Below are positions 6,086 to 13,332 of a stretch of 26,383 nucleotides of DNA, in pieces. Made by a program: the position numbers and the translations under genes. Below the pieces are notes generated by a model. It saw only the letters and a list, made by a program, of their open reading frames with translations, had not been told where the DNA came from and did no database searches. Source of the stretch: a virus; IMG/VR virus record IMGVR_UViG_3300013120_000241, positions 1 through 26,383 of that record; one strand, given 5' to 3'. Within the stretch, counting starts at the first letter, position 1; every line of letters begins with the position of its first letter.

Positions 6086-6340
6086 ATGACACAAGAAGAA
6101 AAAGATCAGTTAAAAACAATTGAAGAACTTTACACGGTTGGTATTGGAAACCGTATGCACATTGGAGAAATGAGAGGAGAACGTGAAACATTGAACGATA
6201 TTCACTTTATGCTTAAAGAATATGTACCCCGTTTCAGTTCAAGAATCATCGCTCACAAGATTTATAATACTTGCTTGAGTAATATTGAAGCTCAACAAGT
6301 TTCAAGCGATTACAGAGGATTTAATAAAGTACCATTTTAA
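6086..6340 (+). CDS. hypothetical protein, early region
   Basis: An 84-aa helical protein (MTQEEKDQLKTIEELYTVG, then GEMRGERETLNDIHFMLKEY) of unknown function. Its start lies in the sequence TAAACAGTAAGACAATG (6072-6088), identical over 17 nt to the start of the gene at 2299, although the two proteins are unrelated. This points to a conserved translation-initiation context or a recombination joint rather than gene duplication. A strong hairpin follows it. Confidence 0.65.
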   Translation: MTQEEKDQLKTIEELYTVGIGNRMHIGEMRGERETLNDIHFMLKEYVPRFSSRIIAHKIYNTCLSNIEAQQVSSDYRGFNKVPF

Positions 6341-6348
6341 ATAAAATC

Positions 6349-6379
6349 GCCCGTTGCATGTGACGAGTATGCAACGGGC
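6349..6379 (+). terminator. strong 11-bp intergenic hairpin
   Basis: GCCCGTTGCAT (6349-6359) and ATGCAACGGGC (6369-6379) pair perfectly around a 9-nt loop. It is GC-rich in an AT-rich region. The downstream sequence (TAGAACTTAAACACTC) has no T tract, so it is a structural or attenuating hairpin rather than a standard intrinsic terminator. Confidence 0.55.
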
Positions 6380-6400
6380 TAGAACTTAAACACTCTTGTT

Positions 6401-6595
6401 ATGACAAAGTTAAGAAAAAAAACAGAATTGCAAAGCCCTATCACGTTCTTTGCGTCATCAGAAAGTAACAACCTTTCTAAAAAAGATTATGAAATTATTG
6501 TTTTTCACGAGTTAATGAAAAAGCATGGTTTTAATAATTGTAATAGTGTTCACCGTGATTTGTGTCATAAGTGGGCGAAAGAAATTTGTGGGTAA
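6401..6595 (+). CDS. hypothetical small protein
   Basis: A 64-aa protein (MTKLRKKTELQSPITFF, then DYEIIVFHELMKKHGF and SVHRDLCHKWAKEICG). It carries two Cys and three His residues in the C-terminal half, but no defined metal motif. It is preceded by CTCTTGTTATG, close to the CTTTTGTTATG before the gene at 2562, each following a hairpin. The function is unknown. Confidence 0.6.
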   Translation: MTKLRKKTELQSPITFFASSESNNLSKKDYEIIVFHELMKKHGFNNCNSVHRDLCHKWAKEICG

Positions 6596-6597
6596 TT

Positions 6598-6876
6598 ATG
6601 AAACAAAAATTTAGAAAACTAACATTTGTAAAAGTTAGTGATGAGATGCCATTTCAAATGCAACATTTTCCAAAAGGTTTTATTGCAATAGTTGATGGTA
6701 CTTACAGTCAAATATATGGCGGCGATAAAACAAGTCAATACAGCCTTTATATAGTTGAAGGTGATAAAGTTAAAGGTCGTTTGTCTTGGTATTATGAAGA
6801 TCAATTAACAGCTTTAGAAAATCAAGATAGAGAAAAAGCCGAACAAATGATTGAAGATTATAATTTCAGTAGTTAA
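6598..6876 (+). CDS. small phage protein, uncharacterised, last gene of the early operon
   Basis: A 92-aa protein with a beta-rich centre: FVKVSDEMPFQMQHFPKGF, IVDGTYSQIYGG, YSLYIVEGDKV and LSWYYEDQLTAL, then a helical end (DREKAEQMIEDYNF). From memory, similar small proteins with a DGTYSQ.YGG core occur in other Bacteroidota phages; the function is unknown and the recollection unchecked. The frame extends back to a GTG at 6571 inside the previous gene, but the ATG at 6598, 2 nt after the previous stop, is preferred. A strong terminator follows. Confidence 0.65.
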   Translation: MKQKFRKLTFVKVSDEMPFQMQHFPKGFIAIVDGTYSQIYGGDKTSQYSLYIVEGDKVKGRLSWYYEDQLTALENQDREKAEQMIEDYNFSS

Positions 6877-6894
6877 TGTGTGATATTGTGTAAG

Positions 6895-6924
6895 GGAGTA
6901 GTTTAAAAGCTACTCCTTTTTTTT
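6895..6924 (+). terminator. intrinsic terminator of the rightward early operon
   Basis: GGAGTAG (6895-6901) pairs with CTACTCC (6910-6916) around an 8-nt loop and is followed by eight T (6917-6924). It lies between the convergent early and late operons. The T run ends on the stop codon of the endolysin gene on the other strand. Confidence 0.88.
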
Positions 6925-7360
6925 ATGGATTGAATGTGTCAAACTTATCTGTCATAACATCAAGATGAACCCAATTGACTTTATTCTCATACCTAAATGG
7001 ATATGGTGCGTTATCCTTTTTATCCTTTAACCAATCCCTAACCTCTTGAGCTGTCATTCCTTTTACATCAAAATCAACTGCCATGCCTAACACATGTGCT
7101 GATAAGTAAGTTTGATTGTTAAGTACTTTTGACTTTACAATATTACATGTGTTTTCTCTTAACCCACGCTGAGAAAAAGCACCACCAAAAGACCAATTAT
7201 TTACCGTTATAGGTTTGTTTAATGTCACCCTTACCCATAACAATAACTCTAACAGTCTAGGATCAAAAAAAAGCCAAGATCTTTCTTCTCCATACTTCCA
7301 AAGGACTTGTTTACTTACAAGCTCCTCTATTTTAAAATATTCTTTTAATTTGTCTCTCAT
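6923..7360 (-). CDS. endolysin, peptidase M15 family
   Basis: A 145-aa single-domain protein. The zinc site of M15 peptidases is visible: H89 and D96 in YLSAHVLGMAVDFDV, and H132 in NWVHLDV. N-terminal segments FFDPRLLELLLWVRVTLNKPITVNNW and GGAFSQRGLR also fit the family. Such enzymes cut peptide stems or cross-links in peptidoglycan, releasing phage at the end of infection. There is no signal peptide, so export would depend on a holin. Its ATG overlaps the stop of the upstream small gene as ATGA. It is the last gene of the leftward late region, near candidate holin and spanin genes. Confidence 0.9.
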   Translation of the reverse strand: MRDKLKEYFKIEELVSKQVLWKYGEERSWLFFDPRLLELLLWVRVTLNKPITVNNWSFGGAFSQRGLRENTCNIVKSKVLNNQTYLSAHVLGMAVDFDVKGMTAQEVRDWLKDKKDNAPYPFRYENKVNWVHLDVMTDKFDTFNP

Positions 7361-7576
7361 ATTTTTATAATGTCTACTTTTTCAATTTTATCATTTGGTT
7401 GAAATATTACAAAATCATATTGACCTGATTCTAATTTTTTACTTTTATGCTTTAACTCAATAATTACAATTCTATTCAAAATGTCATAATCATCTATCTT
7501 AAATGTATAACCTTGGTCAAAAATAAAATCTAGTAATTCTACACTGTTCGCTAACTTTTACAAATGATTTGTTCAT
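7357..7576 (-). pseudogene. small gene with a single-base frame break, upstream of the endolysin
   Basis: An ATG at 7576 opens a frame (MNKSFVK...) that stops after 19 codons. The next frame, starting within the first 10 codons, stays open and protein-like to a stop that overlaps the endolysin ATG as ATGA. It encodes LANSVELLDFIFDQ, GYTFKIDDYDILNRIVIIEL and on to FQPNDKIEKVDIIKI. It has no start codon of its own near its beginning. Removing one A from the AAAA run at 7556-7559 joins the two into an intact protein of about 72 aa. It may be a recent frameshift mutation, a sequencing error or a +1 recoding site. The function is unknown. Confidence 0.6.
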
Positions 7577-7580
7577 ACCA

Positions 7581-7588
7581 CAAATATA
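7581..7588 (-). promoter_or_regulatory. -7 promoter box upstream of the endolysin gene pair
   Basis: TATATTTG on the minus strand (7588-7581) matches TAnnTTTG exactly and lies 4 nt before the ATG at 7576. No TTTG is visible at the -33 distance. It directly follows the T run of the preceding terminator. Confidence 0.5.
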
Positions 7589-7593
7589 AGCAT

Positions 7594-7619
7594 AAAAAAA
7601 AGGAAGATTTTACTCTTCC
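7594..7619 (-). terminator. intrinsic terminator after the spanin-like lipoprotein gene
   Basis: On the minus strand GGAAGA (7619-7614) pairs with TCTTCC (7607-7602) around a 6-nt loop, followed by eight T (7601-7594). The stop codon of the lipoprotein gene lies in the loop. It separates the upstream late genes from the endolysin pair. Confidence 0.8.
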
Positions 7620-7774
7620 TCTGGATCATATATTAATTCTATTTCTTGTTTTCTTCTTTTACCTCTTCTTCTTCGTGCTTTTCGTTCGTGCTCTTCTAAT
7701 AAAACAAGTTGACAAGTAGTTAGCATTAGGAAAAATAGTGCAATAATAATTTTAAAGGTTCTGTTTTTTATCAT
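7610..7774 (-). CDS. small lipoprotein, candidate outer-membrane spanin
   Basis: A 54-aa ORF. The first 20 residues are a lipoprotein signal (KNRTFKIIIALFFLMLTTC), giving a lipidated Cys21. The lipobox LTTC has Thr at -1, which is atypical but tolerable. The mature 34 residues are highly charged, with RRRRGKRRK followed by an acidic end. It overlaps the 3' end of the TM/coiled-coil gene by 23 nt in another frame, as Rz1 overlaps Rz. An o-spanin role, fusing the outer membrane with the partner at lysis, is inferred from size, lipidation, overlap and the nearby endolysin. It lacks the Pro-rich character of lambda Rz1. Confidence 0.6.
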   Translation of the reverse strand: MIKNRTFKIIIALFFLMLTTCQLVLLEEHERKARRRRGKRRKQEIELIYDPEEE

Positions 7775-8090
7775 CTTTTAGCATTTGGTTATTTTCTTCT
7801 ACATAGTTAATTATTTTTTCTTGATTATCTATTATTTCGTTGTGCCTTTCTTTATTCTTATTTTCTATACTAATATAAAGTTCATTAGTATTTTTTATAA
7901 GTATGTTTTGCTCAATTGTAGCTTGTTTTTGTTGCACTGTAACTTCTATCAATTCAGATACAAGTGATATGAATAAAAAGCTACCTTTAAAAAGTGCTGC
8001 TATGAAGAAAATAACACAAAAAGATAGAAGTATCTCATAAGTACTTCTGCCTTTAAATAAGTCTACACATTTATTTATTAACTGGTTCAT
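7752..8090 (-). CDS. TM plus coiled-coil protein, candidate inner-membrane spanin
   Basis: A 112-aa protein. After a short N-terminus (MNQLINKCVDLFKGRSTYE) comes one long hydrophobic stretch (about residues 20-45, ILLSFCVIFFIAALF and on), then a polar helical tail (QQKQATIEQNILIKNTNEL, ENKNKERHNEIIDNQEKI) typical of a coiled coil. This is the layout of an Rz-type i-spanin. The frame continues to a TTG at 8117, but that codon lies in a -7 promoter box, so the ATG at 8090 is used. Its neighbours are a putative holin upstream and the overlapping lipoprotein gene downstream. A holin or another membrane protein remains possible. Confidence 0.6.
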   Translation of the reverse strand: MNQLINKCVDLFKGRSTYEILLSFCVIFFIAALFKGSFLFISLVSELIEVTVQQKQATIEQNILIKNTNELYISIENKNKERHNEIIDNQEKIINYVEENNQMLKDDKKQNL

Positions 8091-8114
8091 TTTTTTTAAT
8101 CGGTTCGTTATATG

Positions 8115-8122
8115 CAAATATA
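8115..8122 (-). promoter_or_regulatory. -7 promoter box upstream of the spanin-like pair
   Basis: TATATTTG (8122-8115, minus) matches TAnnTTTG exactly and is identical to the box at 7588-7581. A start near 8111 would leave a leader of about 20 nt. No clear -33 TTTG is present. Confidence 0.45.
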
Positions 8123-8131
8123 CAAATTACG

Positions 8132-8605
8132 TCACTCTTTTTGTTTATCTTTTTCAGCCGCACTTCCATGTGTAAAGTTAATTACTGTACTTCTTTCATT
8201 AGCTAATTGAGTACTTACCATAGTAGTCATTTGTACTATTAAAGCCAATGTAGCTGATTCAAGATACATAGAAGCCCCTACATTTACGCCAGTAAGTAAC
8301 AGCATGCCTAAATGATTATAATTGATTATACGCATTGTAACGGTATCAACTAAATCTTTCATTGATTTGTATCTTAACCTGGCATTAGATGTATTTTTTA
8401 AATCATACTCTAACTCCTTAAAATACGTTTCTTGTATAATCTTATCTGCTTCCTCTTTTTGTTCCTCAGTTAATGTGTCATCATTCTTAACCAATAACTT
8501 TAAAACATTTGCAGGAGGGTAAACAGATCCTACAGCATCTATAATTGCAGGTGCAGACTTTGAAAGGAACGAACCTATTTTAGTTTCTTTAAATGGTTTT
8601 TTCAT
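8132..8605 (-). CDS. putative holin
   Basis: A 157-aa protein. The N-terminal third (FKETKIGSFLSKSAPAIIDAV, then YPPANVLKLLV) is amphipathic. The centre is charged (TEEQKEEADKIIQETYFKELEYDL). Two C-terminal hydrophobic segments (about residues 98-116, NHLGMLLLTGVNVGASMYL, and 119-134, ATLALIVQMTTMVSTQL) precede a polar tail (GSAAEKDKQKE). This layout recalls the 3-TM holins of phages and gene transfer agents. Its place just before the spanin-like pair and endolysin supports a role in permeabilising the inner membrane. The start overlaps the previous stop as ATGA. Confidence 0.6.
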   Translation of the reverse strand: MKKPFKETKIGSFLSKSAPAIIDAVGSVYPPANVLKLLVKNDDTLTEEQKEEADKIIQETYFKELEYDLKNTSNARLRYKSMKDLVDTVTMRIINYNHLGMLLLTGVNVGASMYLESATLALIVQMTTMVSTQLANERSTVINFTHGSAAEKDKQKE

Positions 8606-8919
8606 AATGTACTTCCTTGTGTTTCAATATCATTTTGCATTATAGCTACATCATTTTGTACGCATTGGCCTATGATATCACCTATCGGACTATAAGAAAA
8701 TTTAATATCATCTAAGCCGTTAAACTTCACTTCAATTATTAAAGTGTCTTGCTGAACATTCAAACCAAGATTATAATAGCTAACCTTATCACCGTTTGTA
8801 ATACGGTTATCTATTTCAGTTAGATATTCCTGTGCTGCTTTTAATGTTTCAGCTTTTAAAATTCGTTCTGCTTCTGCAATGTTTGAAGGCTTTAAATCTA
8901 TTATACTTTGTAAACTCAT
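8602..8919 (-). CDS. hypothetical protein between adhesin and lysis genes
   Basis: A 105-aa protein of unknown function. The N-terminus is helical (IAEAERILKAETLKAAQEYLTEID) and the remainder is strand-rich (YYNLGLNVQQDTLIIEVKF, IKFSYSPIGDIIGQC). It could be a small tail or chaperone protein for the neighbouring adhesin, but nothing specific shows this. It starts 11 nt after the adhesin stop and overlaps the putative holin as ATGA. Confidence 0.65.
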   Translation of the reverse strand: MSLQSIIDLKPSNIAEAERILKAETLKAAQEYLTEIDNRITNGDKVSYYNLGLNVQQDTLIIEVKFNGLDDIKFSYSPIGDIIGQCVQNDVAIMQNDIETQGSTL

Positions 8920-8930
8920 AATTTATTATG

Positions 8931-11159
8931 TTAAGGTACTTGTAAAATTATTGTTCCATCTTGCTTTCTAACTGTCAATGTAGTTTGATCATAATCAATA
9001 TCACCTGCAACCAAAGTAGAAGTATTGCTAACTATTATTTCGGTTAGATTTGGATTGCCTCGTATATCAAAATCATTCACATTAACGTTTATATTTGTCA
9101 TATCCAATGTCCCAGTTATATCACAATTATTTATTGAAATTTCATTTGTAATTGTTCCTGAATCAAATATTATATTTGTAAGATTTCCATTGTTAAACGC
9201 TCTTAACAATGAAATATTCAAAGTTAAACTTGATAAATCTAATACCCCAGTTAGGTTACAGTTACCTAAAGATAAATTGCCTGTTAATGACCCACCTCCA
9301 AAAATTACATTTGTTAATCCGCTATTCGTAGCAATAAATGATGATGTATTCAAAATTAAATTAGATAGATCTAAAACACCTTGATAACCACAATTTTGAA
9401 ATTCAAATCTATTATTTTCAACGCCACTTAATCCGGTTATTTGATTAATAGATACATTATTTTGAAATCTGAAACCTTGAGTATTTAATGTAATATCGCT
9501 GAAGTCTAAGTTATTTGTTATTCCACATGATATAAATTGTATACGTTCATAAGTACCATTTTTTAACACTACATCATTTACTTGTGTATTTGATGAACCT
9601 GTTATTTTATGACCTCTGAAACCTTGATAAGTACCTTTGATTTGTTGGCTGGTAAAAATTATATCATTATCTTTAGATTCTATCACAAAATTACCTTCTT
9701 GTTCATAATTTGTAATAGTACTACTATTAAACAATTCAACTTTCATAAAGTAACAAAGTAATCTATCACTATTTTGATAGTTCATTATTTGACTTATATA
9801 ATCTGCCTCAGTGTAAAGATTTCCAGCTTGAAGCGAGTTTATATTTACCGTCACATTTGATGTATAAGGATCACTATTGTTAGTATCAAAATCAAGATAA
9901 GATTTTAAAATATTAATTGAATTTTGGGTATAAACATTTCTCTTAGCATTTAATATTTTATCACTTGAATTGAAAAATTCATCAAAAATAAACGATTCAA
10001 TATTACAATCATTACATTCTATAGAGTCAAGTGTTGATATATCATTAGTATTGTTGCTAAAATAACATACAAGTAAATCATTAGAATTAACACTAAAAGT
10101 ATTTGCGTTTGAATCTGTGTTTGATACATTACTCACAGTATTACCATTTAAAGTATAAACCACACTGCCGACACCGTTAAAAATAGCTGTTGGTGTTATA
10201 TTACCATTTGCCCCAATAGTAGCAGTAAATAACCTATTAGCCGTTACGTTAACGCTCCAACTCTTACTTATTAATGATTGTATAGCTGCATAAGTCCCTG
10301 TTGTATCACCTGGGTCTAATAACAAAGGATCATCAATTGTACCTACTTGTAAACTTGAGCTTCTAGGTGTACTCATATCGGTATCAAATTGAATAATGAA
10401 ATCAGTAAACCTTTCACCTTGAACAAAGCTGTTAATAATATTTAAAGTACCGGTGTTAAACTGAACATCTGTAAATTTTGCACTATTAAAAGCATTACCC
10501 TCTAAGTTAGCATTTTGCAATGTTGTCCATGCTGTGAAATCATAGTCACCTATTAGTTGACAATTTACAGCTGTTAAATCTGTAAGTGAAGCTAAAGGCG
10601 AACCATACATATTAATGAACTCAGAATCTCCCTCTTGCCTTGTATAAGGCATTGTGATAACATTACCATTGCCGTCACGGAAATCATTAGTACCACTTGT
10701 AGTTATATTAATCTCACCTATCTTTTGTGTTTGAAATGTGAATAATGGAATAGGTAATACAAAGCCATCTACAATTTCACCAGTTGAAGTTATCGTTGCT
10801 GTAAAGTTTTGCAAATCAGTATCAGACGAATTAAAGCTCTCTATGAATCCATTGAATACTATATTCTTAGCTCCAATTTCATCTTTATATCTAATCTCTA
10901 CCTTACGAGTAGATTTTGATTTCAACCAGTCAGTTAGGTTAATGTCATTAGAGTAATTTTCTAATATCAGACCGCTTATATTCAATGTCAATGTCTGTTC
11001 ATCTATTTGATCCCTTCTAATACCTTTAATGGTATCATTAAATCTTTCTTTTACTCTATATTCATTAATAGTTTGATCCCTTGTGTAATCACTTTCCTGA
11101 ACACATGAGATAAATACATCATCAATGTATATATACCTTTCAAATCCTAGTAGTGCCAT
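8931..11159 (-). CDS. large tail protein/adhesin: N-terminal tail-tube-like domain and C-terminal ~45-aa repeats
   Basis: A 742-aa protein. Residues about 55-130 (LTLNISGLILEN, LTDWLKSKSTRKVEIRY, NFTATITSTGEI) resemble the core of the major tail protein of this phage, so it is probably built onto the tail tube end. The middle (about 140-530) is Asn/Thr/Ser-rich beta-type sequence. Residues about 540-725 hold four repeats of 44-45 aa, each with a Cys in an N-C-x-x-x-G-x-LD pattern (C545, C590, C634, C679) and conserved LDLS, like a leucine-rich-repeat or beta-solenoid adhesin. It lies after the tail-tip gene and before lysis, where receptor-binding proteins are usual. Confidence 0.75.
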   Translation of the reverse strand: MALLGFERYIYIDDVFISCVQESDYTRDQTINEYRVKERFNDTIKGIRRDQIDEQTLTLNISGLILENYSNDINLTDWLKSKSTRKVEIRYKDEIGAKNIVFNGFIESFNSSDTDLQNFTATITSTGEIVDGFVLPIPLFTFQTQKIGEINITTSGTNDFRDGNGNVITMPYTRQEGDSEFINMYGSPLASLTDLTAVNCQLIGDYDFTAWTTLQNANLEGNAFNSAKFTDVQFNTGTLNIINSFVQGERFTDFIIQFDTDMSTPRSSSLQVGTIDDPLLLDPGDTTGTYAAIQSLISKSWSVNVTANRLFTATIGANGNITPTAIFNGVGSVVYTLNGNTVSNVSNTDSNANTFSVNSNDLLVCYFSNNTNDISTLDSIECNDCNIESFIFDEFFNSSDKILNAKRNVYTQNSINILKSYLDFDTNNSDPYTSNVTVNINSLQAGNLYTEADYISQIMNYQNSDRLLCYFMKVELFNSSTITNYEQEGNFVIESKDNDIIFTSQQIKGTYQGFRGHKITGSSNTQVNDVVLKNGTYERIQFISCGITNNLDFSDITLNTQGFRFQNNVSINQITGLSGVENNRFEFQNCGYQGVLDLSNLILNTSSFIATNSGLTNVIFGGGSLTGNLSLGNCNLTGVLDLSSLTLNISLLRAFNNGNLTNIIFDSGTITNEISINNCDITGTLDMTNINVNVNDFDIRGNPNLTEIIVSNTSTLVAGDIDYDQTTLTVRKQDGTIILQVP

Positions 11160-11162
11160 ATT

Positions 11163-11582
11163 TTAACTCCAAATTGGTGTGCCATTTCCTTTAAATTCTG
11201 CTGAATAAGTAGCGTAACCAGTGCTATCACCATTCAGTACGAATGAGGTGATCAAAACAGGTATTTCTATCTTTTCGCCCGTTTGAGTAATTTCATATCT
11301 TATAAAAAAATCTTCATTAACATTTCTTGTAATTACATCAAATAAAGATTTTATAGAATAATCTACTTCAAATAATTCAGGATTGATTAACAATAAACCA
11401 CTTAATGATATTGTAGCATCTTTTTTACCAGTTGTATATCTTCTAAATCCATCAGAATTAGCAGCTAACTCAATAAGCTCATTATTTATGTTAAATGTCG
11501 CTGAATCTTGTGCAGCAATATCACCATTTATTGACGACCATAAAATAATATTTTTTCCTATATGTATATTTTGACTACTCAT
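11163..11582 (-). CDS. tail-tube-like protein (second copy), tail tip region
   Basis: A 139-aa protein. The core ATISLSGLLLINPEL (residues 56-70), FFIRYEITQTGEKIEIPVLI and GYATYSAEFKGNGTP (122-136) matches, in order, the same elements of the major tail protein encoded at 15614-16045. It is probably a tail-tube-fold protein at the tail tip or a baseplate hub ring, not the main tube, because it lies after the tape measure and tip genes. It overlaps the tail-tip gene by 8 nt and is followed 3 nt later by the large adhesin. Confidence 0.65.
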   Translation of the reverse strand: MSSQNIHIGKNIILWSSINGDIAAQDSATFNINNELIELAANSDGFRRYTTGKKDATISLSGLLLINPELFEVDYSIKSLFDVITRNVNEDFFIRYEITQTGEKIEIPVLITSFVLNGDSTGYATYSAEFKGNGTPIWS

Positions 11583-13332
11583 TACATTCTTTTATCGTTA
11601 ATGTACAAATACCATTAGATAGATCATAATCCATTTTTTGAACAAAATAATTTTTTCCTTCATATACTATTCTAGAAATAGGAGTTATTTTTTCACTTGT
11701 AACTATTTGTATTTCTATATAATCTACTTTATCATAAGAATTTATATAGTCTAATAGATATACTTCATTTAATACAACTCCATTTAGTAATATGATTCCA
11801 TTTGTTGTATAAATATCATCTCCATACGCCTTGCCTTCTGTTATACCTGCTTCCCTTTGATACGATCTTAAAGCAACATCGCTAAAAGTATCATATTGAA
11901 ATTTTCGCCTTGTTGCTCTGAAAGGTCTTAAAACATTTAAAGAAGCATTTGTAAAAGATACAGTCTCCATACCTGCTGTACCTCCTGAGAAATCTCTCAA
12001 TAGCATAGCGAATTGTAAACTATAAGAACCTTTGTTTTGCGGCGTAGGCGTACCAGTAATTTGATTAGAATCTATATCAAAAGAGTAACTTAATGTTCTA
12101 CCTCCAGTTTCTTTATTAAAACTTGTGTTATTTACATCAAAGTTAAAAATATTAGTGTAAGGAAGAGTGTCATTAGAATTGCTAATTGGAGATGTTGTAG
12201 GAAATGTATTACCAACATAAAACCAATTTCCATCACTTTGAAGATACCAAAAATTATAATTGTTAGTACTTTCATTAAAATCAGTATATACTAATCTTAC
12301 TTTTAAATCAAAGCTTCTTGTTTCATCAAATGTTAAATCAAACTCCGCGTTTATATTAAATGTTTGTTGCTGTGCAAAAAAACCACTAGGATAGCCATCG
12401 TTAGAAATACAACCATACGGATCGGTAGCATATCTTACCTCTTTGTCAGAAGGGTCTATATTAAAAGAACTTTGATATAAATTGTCATCATCAGGAAAAG
12501 AGTAAAAACCAAATATATCAGAACCATCAGCATTGCCTAAAACAAATTCTTTGTTAAATATTACATTATCTAAATCAGAATCTATATTATATTCAATAGT
12601 TTTATCTAAATTTTGAGTTTTGTAAACATTTGAGTTAGGCGTATAGTTATCAATATTTATCACATTATATAAATTAACTGATTTTGTTACATCTACATAT
12701 TTCAATTCATCAGCTACAGCGTTTGCCCTTGATCCATATGTAAACGCTATTTGCCCTAACAAATCTCTAGTATTTAAATCTTGTTGAAATAAAGATCTTG
12801 CATCGAATTGAGTATTTGATAATGTCAATATAGTACCATTAGAATCAACGTTGCTATCTAAAGTTATATTTTCATTGAATCCAGTTGCTATTTGTGAAAT
12901 TAATTCACCATCAAAAAAACGAAATGCAATATTTTTTCTTTGAAAGGGGTAATTTATACTATTAGCATATTCAAAATATCTTTTATTAAAACTTCTATCT
13001 TGCGAGTCGCTTAAAACATCACTAAATTTTATAGTTCTAAAATATTTGTAAGTTTCTAAACTTTCCCTTTCTTCATCAGTTTTGAATATTCCTTTGAACC
13101 AAATTTCAGAACCATAAAAAAGAGTGCAATTAGTTATATTACTAAATAATACATTTGAAATAATATTAACAGTATAAACACCACCTATTGTATAATTAAA
13201 AGGGTTATCCTCTTCTTGAACTTCATAGTTAAGATTAGAATTAATAACATCAAAATCAATAGTAGAATCACTTTCAATTTGCAAAGTCAATGCTTGACCT
13301 CTTACATAATATGTTTTTGTACTTATCGCCAT
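11575..13332 (-). CDS. tail-tip/minor tail structural protein
   Basis: A 585-aa protein directly downstream of the tape measure, where siphophage distal tail or tip proteins are encoded. It is beta-rich with Asn/Asp-Thr/Ser composition. Recognisable stretches are the N-terminal TYYVRGQALTLQIESD, a KYFRTIKFSDVLSDSQDRSFNKR segment and a C-terminal domain (LNEVYLLDYINSYDKVDYIEI, ISRIVYEGKNYFVQKMDYDL, CTLTIKECNE). No catalytic motif is seen. Assignment rests on position, size and composition, not on a named family. It overlaps the tape measure stop by 10 nt and the next gene by 8 nt. Confidence 0.65.
   Translation of the reverse strand: MAISTKTYYVRGQALTLQIESDSTIDFDVINSNLNYEVQEEDNPFNYTIGGVYTVNIISNVLFSNITNCTLFYGSEIWFKGIFKTDEERESLETYKYFRTIKFSDVLSDSQDRSFNKRYFEYANSINYPFQRKNIAFRFFDGELISQIATGFNENITLDSNVDSNGTILTLSNTQFDARSLFQQDLNTRDLLGQIAFTYGSRANAVADELKYVDVTKSVNLYNVINIDNYTPNSNVYKTQNLDKTIEYNIDSDLDNVIFNKEFVLGNADGSDIFGFYSFPDDDNLYQSSFNIDPSDKEVRYATDPYGCISNDGYPSGFFAQQQTFNINAEFDLTFDETRSFDLKVRLVYTDFNESTNNYNFWYLQSDGNWFYVGNTFPTTSPISNSNDTLPYTNIFNFDVNNTSFNKETGGRTLSYSFDIDSNQITGTPTPQNKGSYSLQFAMLLRDFSGGTAGMETVSFTNASLNVLRPFRATRRKFQYDTFSDVALRSYQREAGITEGKAYGDDIYTTNGIILLNGVVLNEVYLLDYINSYDKVDYIEIQIVTSEKITPISRIVYEGKNYFVQKMDYDLSNGICTLTIKECNE

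Noticed and set aside
9025-9384. A 119-codon plus-strand open frame
   Set aside because: It is the shadow of the repeat region of the 742-aa adhesin; its apparent repeats only mirror those on the minus strand.
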